Below, in pieces: positions 54,885 through 64,000 of a DNA stretch of 64,000 nucleotides. Both the position numbers and the translations under genes were made by a program. Below the pieces are notes generated by a model, which was not told the origin of the DNA, made no database searches, and saw only the letters and a list, made by a program, of their open reading frames with translations. The stretch comes from Candidatus Thiodiazotropha sp. (ex Monitilora ramsayi) (GTDB taxonomy: Bacteria; Pseudomonadota; Gammaproteobacteria; Chromatiales; Chromatiaceae): contig JAHXIP010000007.1 of the NCBI GenBank assembly GCA_025655575.1, forward strand, positions 62,001-126,000, given 5' to 3'. Position 1 is the first letter of the stretch; each line of letters begins with the position of its first letter.

Positions 54885-55985
54885 ATGGACATGAACAGAA
54901 GCAGCAGTCTCAGTTTTTCTCTACTCCTGTTGATGTTGTGGACGGCTTCTGATGCCTTGGCTGAGAAGAAGCCCGCCCCCCAGGTTATTGTTGCAGAAGT
55001 GCGTGAGGCGGATTTCGTTGACCGTATTGAGGCGCTGGGTACGCTCAAGGCTAATGAGTCAGTGGAGCTGACGGTGAATGTGACAGAAAACGTTACAGCC
55101 ATTCATTTCGATGATGGCGAGCGGGTCGAGAAGGGCGCGACACTGGTTGAGATGACCAACCGCGAGGAGCATGCCTTGCTAAGGGAGGCGCGGGCCAATC
55201 TCGACGAAGCAAAGCGTCAGTTCAAGCGGGTCAAGCGGCTGGAGTCTCAAGGTATTGAGGCGCAATCGCTGTTGGATCAGCGTCTTCGTGAAGTGGATAC
55301 CGCCCGCGCAAGGTTGTCCGCCATCGAATCGAGATTGGCCGACCGTTTGATCAAGGCGCCTTTTTCCGGTGTATTGGGGCTACGCAATACCAGTGTTGGC
55401 GCTCTGGTTGAGACGGGCGATACCATCACCACACTGGACGATGACAGCGTCATGAAGCTGGAGTTCGCAGTGCCCTCTACCTATCTGACCAGCCTGCGTC
55501 CCGGCCTTTCGATTCAGGCGCGCACACGTGCTTATCGGGAGCAGCGCTTTGATGGCGAGGTGAAAGTGGTGGACAGCCGTGTCGATCCCATCAACCGGTC
55601 GGTAGTCGTGCGCGCGGTGATTGCCAATCCACAGCGTATGCTTAAACCGGGTATGTTGATGACCGTGGAGTTGCTGCGTGACCCACGCAAGACTTTGTTG
55701 ATCCCTGAGTCGGCTTTGATGCCCAAGGGTAGCGAGCAGTTCGTCATGCGGGTGTCGGGGGAGCAGCATCTGGTGGACAAGCGTCAAGTGATGATTGGCT
55801 CCCGTCGACCTGGTGAGGTCGAAGTGACACAGGGACTAGAGGCTGGCGAGTGGGTCATCACCCATGGCACCGAGAAGGCGAGAGCGGGTAAGCCGGTTCG
55901 TATCAAAGGCATAGAGGACAGCGGAGCACCGATTTCAGAACTGCTAAAACCGGCTGACGAGAAAGCACTGCAGGGTGGTACATGA
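54885..55985 (+). CDS. RND efflux periplasmic adaptor (membrane-fusion protein)
   Basis: A 366-residue adaptor that links an RND pump to an outer-membrane channel. A signal peptide (SFSLLLLMLWTASDALA) is followed by the barrel-sandwich (VELTVNVTENVTAIHFDDGE), a helical hairpin (LLREARANLDEAKRQFKRVK), and the second half of the sandwich (RLIKAPFSGVLGLRNTSVGA). C-terminal beta-barrel and membrane-proximal domain lie after PSTYLTSLRPGLSI. The second M at 54891 is an alternative start. It overlaps the permease start by four bases. No tolC-like gene follows. Confidence 0.92.
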   Translation: MDMNRSSSLSFSLLLLMLWTASDALAEKKPAPQVIVAEVREADFVDRIEALGTLKANESVELTVNVTENVTAIHFDDGERVEKGATLVEMTNREEHALLREARANLDEAKRQFKRVKRLESQGIEAQSLLDQRLREVDTARARLSAIESRLADRLIKAPFSGVLGLRNTSVGALVETGDTITTLDDDSVMKLEFAVPSTYLTSLRPGLSIQARTRAYREQRFDGEVKVVDSRVDPINRSVVVRAVIANPQRMLKPGMLMTVELLRDPRKTLLIPESALMPKGSEQFVMRVSGEQHLVDKRQVMIGSRRPGEVEVTQGLEAGEWVITHGTEKARAGKPVRIKGIEDSGAPISELLKPADEKALQGGT

Positions 55986-58900
55986 TTCTCTCAGATATTT
56001 CGGTCAGGCGGCCGGTCTTCGCCTCTGTCATATCTCTGCTGCTGATCGCCTTTGGATTGGTCGCGTTTGATCAACTGCCCCTGCGTGAATATCCCAACAT
56101 CGATTCTCCGGTAGTCTCTGTCAGGACCATCTACCCTGGTGCGGCTGCCAATGTGGTTGAGACACGCATCACCCAGCTCATTGAGGACCGGATTTCTGGT
56201 GTTGAAGGTATCCGTTTTATCTCTTCGAAGAGTGAGGATGGTCGCTCGGTAGTGACGATCGAGTTCAATGTGGAGCGTGACATCGACGGCGCTGCCAATG
56301 ATGTACGTGATCGGGTTTCCGCCATCCTCGGCAACCTGCCTGTGGAGGCGGAACCGCCGGAGATCAGAAAGGTCGACGACAACGAAGATGTGATCATGTG
56401 GCTCAATCTGGTAAGTGACCGCATGACTGTGCCGGAATTGTCGGATTATGCCAGGCGGAACCTGGTCGATCGCTTCTCAGTGATCAACGGGGTCGCCCGT
56501 GTGCGCGTGGGTGGGGGACAGACTTTCGCCATGCGAGTCTGGATAGACCGCCAGGCTCTGGCTGCAAGGGGATTGACTGTTTCCGATGTGGAGCAGGCGC
56601 TACGTGCCGGCAATCTGGAACTGCCGGCCGGCAGCATCGACTCCGATGAGCGGATTTTTACCGTCAGGGTGGATCGCAGCTTCCACTCGGCAGAAGACTT
56701 CTCCCGTCTGGTGCTGGCACGGGGTGAGGATGGCTATCTGGTCCGGCTCGGTGAGGTGGCACGAGTGGAGAAGGGGGCGGAGGAGACCCGTACCTTCTTC
56801 CGCGGCAACGGCGTGCCGATGGTTGGCATCGGTGTCGTCAAGGTTTCCACCGCCAACACGCTGGAGGTGGCGGCGGCGGCCAAAGCGGAGATGGTGCGCA
56901 TCAATGCCGGCTTGCCCGAGGGTATGGAGATCAAGCAGAGCTTCGACAGTTCTGTCTTTATCGATGGGGCTATCGACGAGGTCTACAAAACGCTCTTCAT
57001 CGCTATCGCCATGGTGGTGACGGTGATCTTTCTCTTTCTCGGCAGCGTACGCGCCATGTTTGTACCGGCGGTGGCGGTGCCGGTCTCGCTGATCGCCACC
57101 TTCCTGGTGTTGTTGGTCCTCGGCTTTACCATCAACATTCTGACGCTGCTGGCATTGGTGTTGGCTATCGGTTTGGTGGTGGATGACGCTATTGTCATGC
57201 TGGAGAACATCCACCGTCGCATGGAGGTTTATGGTGAATCCCGTCTGGTGGCCTCTTTTAGAGGTGCGCGACAGGTGGCCTTTGCGGTGATCTCTACGAC
57301 AATCGTGCTGGTCTCTGTGTTTGCGCCCATTGCCTTTCTGGGCGGAGATATCGGCAAGCTGTTTGCGGAATTCTCTCTGACCATGGCCGCCGCTGTGACA
57401 TTCTCCAGTCTGGTAGCGCTTTCTCTCTCTCCGATGCTGGCATCCCAGATTCTGCCGGCACAAAGTACACGCAGAGTCAGTCTCAGTCGCAGTGTGGACT
57501 GGTTACTTGGTCATGTGCGTGATTTCTACATCAAGACCCTGCATGGTGCGATTCGTCACTACTGGCTGATGTTGCTGGTCTTTTTCGGCATCCTGGTTGC
57601 AGCCTGGTGGCTGTTTGAGCAGATTCCCGATGAGTATGCACCCAAGGAGGACCGGGGTGCCTTCTATCTGATTGTGAGTGGTCCCGAAGGCGCTTCCTAC
57701 GACTACATGAAGACCTACATGGATGAGATTGAGCGTCGCATGATGCCCTATGTGGAATCAGGCGAGATCTCACGGCTGCTGGTGCGTGCACCGAGGACCT
57801 TCGGTAACTTCGCCATTTTCAACGGCGGCATTGTGATCAATGTACTCAGCGATTGGGACTCCCGGCGCTCCGCCTGGGAGATCATGAAAGAGCTGAAGAA
57901 GAAGTTATCTGACCTGCCCGGCATCAAGGCGTTTCCGGTGATGCGCCAAGGTTTTGGAAGGCGCATTCAGAAGCCAATCCAGTTTGTGCTGGGCGGTGGC
58001 ACCTATGAGGAGCTGGCTGAGTGGCGGGATATCCTGCTGGATAAGATCAATGAGAACAACCCCGGACTGCAGGGCATCAATTGGGATTACAAAGAGACCA
58101 AGCCACAGCTCAAGGTGGATATCGACTACGACCGCGCGGCAGAATTGGGCGTCACCGTGGAGAACATAGGCCGTACCCTGGAGACCATGTTTGGCTCACG
58201 CAGAGTTACCACCTACATCGAGGCAGGTGAAGAGTATGACGTCATTCTTGAGGGCGAGCGTTCTGACCAACAGACGCCATCCGATCTGAGTCATCTCTAT
58301 GTGCGGTCAGATACCAGCGGGCAGTTGATACAGCTCTCCAACCTGGTCAATCTGCATGAGGCAGCCGATTCCATTACCCTGAATCGTTACAACCGAGTGC
58401 GCGCCATTACGATTGAGGCGAACTTGAAGGATGGACTGGCCTTGGGTAACGCGCTCAGCTACCTGGAAGATCTGGTGGACCAGCATCTGCCAGAGCGGGT
58501 GATCATCGATTACAAGGGGCAGTCGCGTGATTACAAAATAGCCGGCGGTTCCGTTGTGTTCGTCCTGCTGTTGGGTGTGGTGGTGGTCTATCTGGTGCTG
58601 GCTGCACAGTTTGAGAGCTGGGTACATCCGTTCGTGATCATGTTGACGGTACCTCTGGCCATGGCCGGCGCTTTGCTGGGGCTCTATATGACCGACCAGA
58701 CCCTGAATATCTACAGCCAGATAGGTCTCATTATGTTGGTGGGATTGGCGGCCAAGAATGGCATCCTGATTGTGGAGTTCGCCAACCAGCTCAGGGACGC
58801 AGGCAAAGAGTTCAGCGAAGCGCTTCTGGAGGCAGCACACGTTCGTTTTCGTCCCATTCTCATGACCGGTATTACCACCGCTGCCGGTTCAACCCCGTTG

Positions 58901-59104
58901 TTGCTCTCTTCCGGTGCGGGTGCCGAGACCCGGGCGGTGATCGGTACCGTCATTCTATCCGGCGTCATTGCAGCCACCGTTTTCACGCTCTATATCGTTC
59001 CAGTGGCCTATCATCTGTTAGCGAGATATACCGGATCACCTAGGCAGCTCACTCAGAAGCTGGAACAGGAGTTGTCCAAGCAACAGGACTACATGCGTGA
59101 GTGA
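55982..59104 (+). CDS. RND efflux permease (HAE1/AcrB-like)
   Basis: A 1040-residue inner-membrane proton-driven drug/metal-type pump. The topology is that of the family: helix 1 near 12-28, a large periplasmic loop, six helices around 335-550, a second loop, and six helices near the C-terminus. The first helix block contains GLVVDDAIVMLENIHR, with the DD pair on helix 4 that relays protons in AcrB-type pumps. REYPNIDSPVVSVRTIYPGA at the start is typical of HAE1. The substrate is not readable. A neighbouring Tat-exported copper-storage gene hints at metals but does not prove it. Confidence 0.95.
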   Translation: MILSDISVRRPVFASVISLLLIAFGLVAFDQLPLREYPNIDSPVVSVRTIYPGAAANVVETRITQLIEDRISGVEGIRFISSKSEDGRSVVTIEFNVERDIDGAANDVRDRVSAILGNLPVEAEPPEIRKVDDNEDVIMWLNLVSDRMTVPELSDYARRNLVDRFSVINGVARVRVGGGQTFAMRVWIDRQALAARGLTVSDVEQALRAGNLELPAGSIDSDERIFTVRVDRSFHSAEDFSRLVLARGEDGYLVRLGEVARVEKGAEETRTFFRGNGVPMVGIGVVKVSTANTLEVAAAAKAEMVRINAGLPEGMEIKQSFDSSVFIDGAIDEVYKTLFIAIAMVVTVIFLFLGSVRAMFVPAVAVPVSLIATFLVLLVLGFTINILTLLALVLAIGLVVDDAIVMLENIHRRMEVYGESRLVASFRGARQVAFAVISTTIVLVSVFAPIAFLGGDIGKLFAEFSLTMAAAVTFSSLVALSLSPMLASQILPAQSTRRVSLSRSVDWLLGHVRDFYIKTLHGAIRHYWLMLLVFFGILVAAWWLFEQIPDEYAPKEDRGAFYLIVSGPEGASYDYMKTYMDEIERRMMPYVESGEISRLLVRAPRTFGNFAIFNGGIVINVLSDWDSRRSAWEIMKELKKKLSDLPGIKAFPVMRQGFGRRIQKPIQFVLGGGTYEELAEWRDILLDKINENNPGLQGINWDYKETKPQLKVDIDYDRAAELGVTVENIGRTLETMFGSRRVTTYIEAGEEYDVILEGERSDQQTPSDLSHLYVRSDTSGQLIQLSNLVNLHEAADSITLNRYNRVRAITIEANLKDGLALGNALSYLEDLVDQHLPERVIIDYKGQSRDYKIAGGSVVFVLLLGVVVVYLVLAAQFESWVHPFVIMLTVPLAMAGALLGLYMTDQTLNIYSQIGLIMLVGLAAKNGILIVEFANQLRDAGKEFSEALLEAAHVRFRPILMTGITTAAGSTPLLLSSGAGAETRAVIGTVILSGVIAATVFTLYIVPVAYHLLARYTGSPRQLTQKLEQELSKQQDYMRE

Positions 59105-59241
59105 TTCGATGATCTGAGGATTATCGCAACTGACGGGCCTTCAACCATATCTTCATTGGGTGTTTGTCTGCTGGACCTGGAAGGGTTCTTCGCCTAGCTT
59201 TGTTTGGCGGATACGCGTTTTTTACCCCAATGGAGAAAATA

Positions 59242-59721
59242 ATGAAAAAAAACCTCAGTGAAGGTCTTTCCCGGCGTGAGCTACTGATTGGAGCGGGAGC
59301 AGCAGCAACCCTTGTGGCCAGTGGCACTGTTACGTCGGCAGAACATATGCATGGTGATCATGCAGGGCATCGGCATGAGGATCATGCGCCCAAACATGGT
59401 GGGTTGCTAGATGATGTAAACATTTGTCTTGATAAAGGGCAGCGTTGTATCTCCCACTGTTTTGTAGCGTTCAGAGAGGGTGACCTGACATTAGCCAATT
59501 GTGCCTCCAAGGCACAGGAGATGCTGGCAATCTGCGAGGGGTTTTCATACCTGGTGACTGCCAACTCCACCTACCTGAAGGATTATGCCAGGGTTTGCAG
59601 TCAGGTCTGTGCCGATTGCGAGGAGGAGTGCAGGAAGCATGAGGATAAGCACATGGAGTGCAAGGCCTGCGCCGAGGCTTGTGCAAAGGTCGTTAAATCA
59701 ATTAATGCGGTAATGGCTTAA
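59242..59721 (+). CDS. Tat-exported four-helix copper-storage protein (Csp1-like)
   Basis: A 159-residue protein with a twin-arginine signal (SRRELLIGAGAAATLVASG). The mature domain has twelve cysteines spread over helices (e.g. CLDKGQRCISHCF, CSQVCADCEEECRKHE, CKACAEACAKV), as in DUF326/Csp proteins that store many Cu(I) ions inside a four-helix bundle. A His/Met-rich linker (EHMHGDHAGHRHEDHAPKHG) precedes the bundle and may feed copper. I chose ATG 59242 with GGAG behind it; ATG 59230 would add four residues. It follows the RND pair by 137 bp. Confidence 0.92.
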   Translation: MKKNLSEGLSRRELLIGAGAAATLVASGTVTSAEHMHGDHAGHRHEDHAPKHGGLLDDVNICLDKGQRCISHCFVAFREGDLTLANCASKAQEMLAICEGFSYLVTANSTYLKDYARVCSQVCADCEEECRKHEDKHMECKACAEACAKVVKSINAVMA

Positions 59722-59728
59722 ACTGGTA

Positions 59729-59757
59729 CTGAAGGCCTGATCCGGTCAGGCCTTCAG
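59729..59757. terminator. Bidirectional terminator-like hairpin
   Basis: CTGAAGGCCTGA (59729-59740) and TCAGGCCTTCAG (59746-59757) form a perfect 12-bp stem with a 5-base loop, between convergent genes. Confidence 0.8.
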
Positions 59758-59766
59758 TCAGAAGGG

Positions 59767-60738
59767 TCAGGATATGGTGCCATCGTCGAGTCGGGACGAC
59801 TCGAGTAGAAAGTCATAGCAGAGATCGCGCAGTTGCTCGTCACCGCGAACCTTCATGGCAGCTCGCGGGTGCTGGTTAAAATGACCACCGATGCCATAGA
59901 TGTCATTGAACCCCCACTCAATCTCCTTTCGCAGTGGTACGAACTGTTCCTGGATGACCTTGTAGATCGGACGTACATCGAACTTGGGGTTCTTGAGAAA
60001 GTTGAGCAACAGTTCCAGGTTGCAGTTACCGGCGCCCCGGCCGATGCCGTTGACCGTAGCGTCCAGCAGGTTGACGCCGTCAATAATGGCCTGCTGGGTA
60101 TTGGAGAAGGCCAGCTGTTGATTGTTGTGGGCATGGAAGCCCAGCTCCTTGCTGGGAGCATACTTTTTGTAAAGATTCAGATAGTCGGTGACCTGCTCGG
60201 AATAGAACGCACCGTAACTGTCGACCAGGTATAGGTAGTCGAGTTCCGCTGTTTCTTCCACCTGATTCAGTCCCTCAATCAAATCGGTCCGGATGGCGGC
60301 AGAACACGCCATGATGTTGATGGTTGTTTCGTAGCCCAGATCTTTGGATCGCTTGACCAGGTCGAGGCCCTTATCGATATCGGAGACATAACAGGCGACG
60401 CGGGCCATGTCGAACGGGCTCTGATCCCGTGGTTTGAGATTGTCGACATCTACCCGCCCGATGTCGAACATGACCGCCACCAGGGGCCGGTTCTCGCTTT
60501 CGTGGGAGTCGATGACCATTTTCAAGTCATCGTCGTCGCAGAAGTTCCATTTGCCATATTTGTCCCGGGTATACTCTTCGCTGACCGCCAGTTTTTTACC
60601 CAGTTCGATGATATCCACGTTGGCGTCGCAGCCTGCGCGATAGACAGCCTTCACGAAATCGTCGGTGAAGTGGTAGTTGTTGATCAGTCCGCCATCACGA
60701 ATGGTACAGTCCAGGACTTTGAGCTCTTTACGAAACAC
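59767..60738 (-). CDS. HMGL-like (DRE-TIM) aldolase of unknown substrate
   Basis: A 323-residue TIM-barrel protein of the HMG-CoA lyase/4-hydroxy-2-oxovalerate aldolase superfamily. LKVLDCTIRDGGL carries the conserved Arg-Asp, LGFHAHNNQQLAFSN the metal-binding histidines, and NGIGRGAGNCNLELLL the glycine-rich loop. I chose the GTG at 60738 behind AGGA, giving MFRKELKVLD; a longer TTG start at 60804 adds 22 residues that do not look conserved. Stand-alone gene between Csp and the NlpC/P60 lipoprotein, with 115- and 45-bp spacers. Related stand-alone aldolases occur in polysaccharide clusters, which is not the case here. Confidence 0.85.
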   Translation of the reverse strand: MFRKELKVLDCTIRDGGLINNYHFTDDFVKAVYRAGCDANVDIIELGKKLAVSEEYTRDKYGKWNFCDDDDLKMVIDSHESENRPLVAVMFDIGRVDVDNLKPRDQSPFDMARVACYVSDIDKGLDLVKRSKDLGYETTINIMACSAAIRTDLIEGLNQVEETAELDYLYLVDSYGAFYSEQVTDYLNLYKKYAPSKELGFHAHNNQQLAFSNTQQAIIDGVNLLDATVNGIGRGAGNCNLELLLNFLKNPKFDVRPIYKVIQEQFVPLRKEIEWGFNDIYGIGGHFNQHPRAAMKVRGDEQLRDLCYDFLLESSRLDDGTIS

Positions 60739-60919
60739 GTTGGGGTTCCTCGCGGCATATATGATGTGGGGGCCTGGCGAAGGTATCGGGTGCAGTGATA
60801 TCAAGGCTCAGGGCTACACGTTGCATCGCAGGTGTGAGTGCTACCGATGCAGTGTCAAGCACCCTATGTTAACTGATCAAGAATAGCCAGACCAGATAAG
60901 GGCAATGTGTGATATGGCG

Positions 60920-61456
60920 CTAGTAGCGTCCTGCACTGATCAGCCGTTTTTTCCAGTAGGGATTCTCCAGCTGTGACAGGGTGACAGCTTTCTCGCTGGT
61001 CGAGGCATGAATGAATTGACCGCTGCCGATATAGAGCCCCACATGGGAAGGTTGCTTTCTCTCTATACGGAAAAAGAGAAGGTCTCCCGGCTGAATCCGG
61101 TCGGCGGCGATGGGTTGTGAATGGCGGTACTGTTCGTGAGATGTGCGGGGGATGGAGATACCGCTTCGTGAGAACGCGAAGTAGACCAAACCGCTGCAGT
61201 CGAATCCCTTGGGCGTATATCCGCCATACCGATAGGGTTTATCCAGCTGGCCGAGGGCAAGCTCCACAGCAGGATGCCCGGCTTGTGATGGACTTGTGAG
61301 CCGTACGCCAGGGGTGTTTTTAATTGTGGGTTGAGTGTGAGTACTGACGGTGGGAGTACTGCTACACCCTACCAGGCAACTCTGCATGAGAATGCCCAGG
61401 ATTAGCCAGATTGCCGGTTGTTTGATCGGTTTGTGTCGAATTATCCGTGTGTACAT
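60920..61456 (-). CDS. NlpC/P60 family lipoprotein (cell-wall peptidase)
   Basis: A 178-residue lipoprotein. The signal ends with the lipobox LVGC (near residue 31), so the protein is probably anchored in a membrane. The C40 peptidase domain has FDCSGLVYF (nucleophile Cys), HVGLYIG (His) and FIHAS (second His). Such enzymes cut gamma-D-glutamyl-diaminopimelate bonds in peptidoglycan (Spr/MepS and NlpC-like). GGYTPKGFDCSG is the classical signature. Confidence 0.92.
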   Translation of the reverse strand: MYTRIIRHKPIKQPAIWLILGILMQSCLVGCSSTPTVSTHTQPTIKNTPGVRLTSPSQAGHPAVELALGQLDKPYRYGGYTPKGFDCSGLVYFAFSRSGISIPRTSHEQYRHSQPIAADRIQPGDLLFFRIERKQPSHVGLYIGSGQFIHASTSEKAVTLSQLENPYWKKRLISAGRY

Positions 61457-61858
61457 GCGGTGTTAAAAAAGCTAGCTCGATACAACTATAGCAGGTGATC
61501 AAATGGACGTTAGCAGGCTCTGACCCATGGCGATCAGGTCAGGTGCTAGTGTGTGGGGAAAAAGTGATCCAGGGCACGCTTTCATCCCTTGGTCGTGATC
61601 TTCGACTGATTTTGCGCATCACGGCACCTCAGTATTGGGGGTTCTGCTCTATAGTTTATTTCCCAGCCTGCCATAGGCTGAGCCACGACCGGTGGTCAAC
61701 AAAACCAGCACGGCCAGATTAGATAACCCTGACTCATGTGTGTTTCTGAGTCCGAAGATGACGGAGATCACAGGTAATGGAAATAGTGGGGTCCGTCTTT
61801 AAGTCTTCTCAATGGTGTCATCACTGGCGTTCTGCATGCTCATAGGGAGATTGACGAA
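61457..61858. other. Gene-free stretch between the lipoprotein and bacteriohemerythrin
   Basis: 402 bp. A 75-codon plus-strand frame (61495-61722) has no Shine-Dalgarno, unusual composition and no recognisable domain, so I do not accept it as a gene. No palindrome, tRNA or clear promoter is seen. Confidence 0.4.
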
Positions 61859-62347
61859 ATGAAACCATTTCTACGTTGGCGTGATGATTGGCTTCTTGGA
61901 CTGGATGAGTTGGATGCACAGCACCTGGCATTGGCAGAGTTGCTGAATAGTATCCATGATTCTTTGAGTGCCGGAGGGACTGAATCCGGATTCAGTTCGG
62001 ATGCCTATCGGCGTCTTTTGGATCTTGCGGAGATGACGCGGGAACACTTCCGTGATGAGGAGCATGTCATGCGTGATCAGGGCTACCCCGGCCTGGGTGA
62101 TCACCATCGTGAACATGCGCTACTGCTGGCGGAATTGCAGGACCTGATTCGCCATATCGAAGAGGGTACGCGGGAATTCACCATGCAGACACTGACCGCT
62201 CTCAAGCATTGGCAGATCGATCACGTGCTCAACAGCGACAGGGAATTCGCGGATTATTGCAGGCGGCACACAGGAGCAGAATCGGCAGCAAGGCCGGCTT
62301 CGGCCTCCCGGCAGATATCATCAGTATCCCACCATTCGATCCATTAA
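61859..62347 (+). CDS. Bacteriohemerythrin
   Basis: A 162-residue non-haem di-iron oxygen-binding protein. The ligand set is complete: H22 (ELDAQH), H63 and E67 (HFRDEEH), H82 and H86 (DHHREH), H122 and D127 (DHVLNSD). The W7 and the GYPGLGDHH loop are typical. Such proteins store or deliver oxygen or sense it. The last 25 residues are a Ser/Ala-rich tail without known function. It is convergent with metE. Confidence 0.93.
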   Translation: MKPFLRWRDDWLLGLDELDAQHLALAELLNSIHDSLSAGGTESGFSSDAYRRLLDLAEMTREHFRDEEHVMRDQGYPGLGDHHREHALLLAELQDLIRHIEEGTREFTMQTLTALKHWQIDHVLNSDREFADYCRRHTGAESAARPASASRQISSVSHHSIH

Positions 62348-62364
62348 CGGTAAACCTGGTACAT

Positions 62365-62384
62365 ATGGCCACTGTCGTGGCCAT
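62365..62384. repeat. Perfect hairpin between hemerythrin and metE genes
   Basis: ATGGCCAC (62365-62372) and GTGGCCAT (62377-62384) with loop TGTC, in the 79-bp spacer between convergent genes; likely a bidirectional terminator, though no T-run follows. Confidence 0.6.
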
Positions 62385-62426
62385 TGACCAGAACTTAAGC
62401 GACTTTTTTAGTATTGACCCGACTAT

Positions 62427-64000
62427 TTAATTGCCGGAGTGATCAGACGCGGTAGATGCCTGTTCAGCGGGAGCCGGTTGTGTTTGCAATTCCTGGCGTA
62501 GCCTTTCTGCAGCCTCGACCATGCGGGTGAGTGCCGGCACCACCTCTTCCCACTGACGGGTCTTGAGACCGCAGTCGGGATTTACCCAGAGACGCTCCGG
62601 CGGTATGCGTTTCATTGCCCGTTTCATCAAAGAGACCATCTCCGTCGTAGCAGGGATGTTGGGTGTGTGGATATCGTAGACACCGGGACCGATCCCGTTG
62701 GGATAGGCATATGCCTCGAAGACATCCAGCAGTTCCATATCCGAGCGCGAGGTTTCGATGGTAATGACATCGGCATCCATATCTGCGATCGCCTCGATGA
62801 TGTCATTGAATTCTGAATAGCACATGTGGGTATGGATCTGGGTGTGGTCTTTCACGCCATTGGCCATGAGGCGGAATGAGGCGATAGCCCAGTCCAGGTA
62901 GGCCTGCCATTCGCGGCGTCGCAGGGGCAGCCCCTCGCGCAGGGCGGCCTCATCGATCTGGATGATTTGAATGCCGGCGTTTTCAAGCTCCAGGACCTCA
63001 TCCCGCAGGGCGAGCGCCAACTGTTGGCAGGTGTTGGCACGAGGCTGATCATCACGCACGAAGGACCAGTTGAGCATGGTCACAGGACCGGTCAGCATGC
63101 CTTTTACCGGCTTTTCGGTGAGTGACTGGGCATAACTGATCCAGTCAATTGTCATTGGGGCTGGGCGCGTGATATCGCCGTAGATGATTGGCGGTTTGAC
63201 GCAACGTGATCCATAGGACTGCACCCAGCCTGTACGGGTAAAAGCATAACCGCCTAGCTGTTCGCCGAAGTACTCCACCATGTCGTTGCGTTCCGCTTCG
63301 CCATGCACCAGGACTTCAAGACCAATGGATGTCTGCTGATCGATGCAATGACGAATTTCGTACTGCATGGCATCTCGGTATTCACCCTCTGTGAGACTGC
63401 CGTTGCGATAGCGGAATCGGCATTGACGGATCTCTGTTGTCTGTGGAAATGAGCCGATGGTGGTAGTGGGGAACAACGGTAACGACAGAGTCTTCTGTTG
63501 TTGACGGCTGCGCGTCGGGTAGTCGCTTTGTCGCTGAGTCATCGACTGGGTGACCTGTGCCTGACGTTGATGGATATCATCATTATGGACACGCTGAGAA
63601 TGCTCACGAGTTGTCAGGGCTGTGGCGTTTTCCGCCAGTAGAGGCGCCACGGCTTCGCGCCCCTGTGCAAGTGCGGTGGCCAGGACCTCCAATTCAAATA
63701 CCTTCTGCCGGGCAAAACTGAGCCAGGATTTGATCTCGGGATCGAGCTCGGTTTCACTCTCCAGGTCGACGGGTACGTGGAGCAGTGAACAGGAGGGGGC
63801 CAGCCAAAGGCGATCACCGAGTCTGCCATGGATGGGTTCCAGCCAATCCAGCAGGTCGTTGAGGTTGGTTTTCCAGATATTGCGCCCATCGATGACGCCG
63901 AGAGAGAGTATCTTGTGTTTCGGCAGCCAGTCGATGACTTGAGCCGTCTCCTCCTTGTGTCGGCTGACATCGATATGAATACCTGCCACCGGCAGTTCAC
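62427..64000 (-). CDS. metE: Cobalamin-independent methionine synthase, C-terminal part (cut by window edge)
   Basis: MetE transfers a methyl group from 5-methyltetrahydropteroyl-triglutamate to homocysteine. The window holds about 524 of the usual 750 residues; the frame remains open to the right edge ([11 protein letters not shown] at the end). The zinc-binding and substrate residues are seen in HTHMCYSEF (His, Cys) and NPDCGLKTR (Cys). [11 protein letters not shown] opens the C-terminal catalytic domain. Its upstream control region lies outside the window. Confidence 0.97.
   Translation of the reverse strand, partial: ELPVAGIHIDVSRHKEETAQVIDWLPKHKILSLGVIDGRNIWKTNLNDLLDWLEPIHGRLGDRLWLAPSCSLLHVPVDLESETELDPEIKSWLSFARQKVFELEVLATALAQGREAVAPLLAENATALTTREHSQRVHNDDIHQRQAQVTQSMTQRQSDYPTRSRQQQKTLSLPLFPTTTIGSFPQTTEIRQCRFRYRNGSLTEGEYRDAMQYEIRHCIDQQTSIGLEVLVHGEAERNDMVEYFGEQLGGYAFTRTGWVQSYGSRCVKPPIIYGDITRPAPMTIDWISYAQSLTEKPVKGMLTGPVTMLNWSFVRDDQPRANTCQQLALALRDEVLELENAGIQIIQIDEAALREGLPLRRREWQAYLDWAIASFRLMANGVKDHTQIHTHMCYSEFNDIIEAIADMDADVITIETSRSDMELLDVFEAYAYPNGIGPGVYDIHTPNIPATTEMVSLMKRAMKRIPPERLWVNPDCGLKTRQWEEVVPALTRMVEAAERLRQELQTQPAPAEQASTASDHSGN

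Noticed and set aside
56600..57463. 287-codon minus-strand frame inside the RND permease
   Set aside because: Low-complexity His/Gln/Arg-rich translation, typical of an antisense shadow.
61495..61722. 75-codon plus-strand frame
   Set aside because: No ribosome-binding site, no recognisable family, odd composition.

Overview
The window reads as chromosome of a free-living or symbiotic gammaproteobacterium. It has glnE, waaF/waaC/waaA, a fused hldE, msbA, an LpxL-type acyltransferase, rapA, rsuA and creA. Two c-type cytochromes, a PCu(A)C copper chaperone, a Tat-exported copper-storage protein, a bacteriohemerythrin and a DsrC-family paralogue suggest a respiring, possibly sulfur-oxidising lineage such as the Chromatiales/Sedimenticola type. 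That placement is inference; no rRNA gene is present. I saw no tRNA, CRISPR array, prophage or intact transposase.

Layout. 1-22 kb: a cut-off FMN-binding glutamate-synthase-like gene, then glnE-ilvE-zinc finger-waaF-waaC, an AT-rich block of LPS-core glycosyltransferases with an O-antigen ligase, an FkbM methyltransferase, msbA, hldE, an oxidoreductase pair, a late acyltransferase, waaA, and a second full-length glutamate-synthase-like gene that is a paralogue of the first. 22-25 kb: a secreted seven-repeat propeller-like protein and an outer-membrane barrel. 25-34 kb: a complete 2-methylcitrate (propionate) regulon on the minus strand, prpE, a GntR regulator, prpB, prpC, acnD and prpF, with two nearly identical promoter/operator modules and palindromic repeats around acnD. 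34-41 kb: an isochorismatase-like protein, a Pcm-like methyltransferase, a 292-bp miniature inverted-repeat element, a TPP riboswitch with thiC, rsuA and a GGDEF-EAL protein. 41-54 kb: rapA, yqhA, a DUF123 protein with no ordinary start codon, cytochromes, copper chaperone, a diguanylate cyclase, creA and the unusual DsrC paralogue. 54-64 kb: MpgP-like phosphatase, an RND efflux pair, a copper-storage protein, an aldolase of unknown substrate, an NlpC/P60 lipoprotein, bacteriohemerythrin and a 5'-truncated metE.

How the parts work together. The first 20 kb largely builds and exports lipid A-core: HldE makes the heptose precursor, WaaA adds Kdo, WaaC/WaaF and the GT9 enzyme add heptose, GT2/GT25 enzymes extend the core, MsbA flips it and WaaL caps it. 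The prp block activates propionate and converts it with oxaloacetate to pyruvate and succinate, under an apparent GntR repressor. The most distinctive signals are the paired prp operator modules, the IS630-type MITE before thiC, the DsrC paralogue whose C-terminal cysteines are respaced, and the DUF123 gene that seems to start on CTG overlapping the preceding stop codon.
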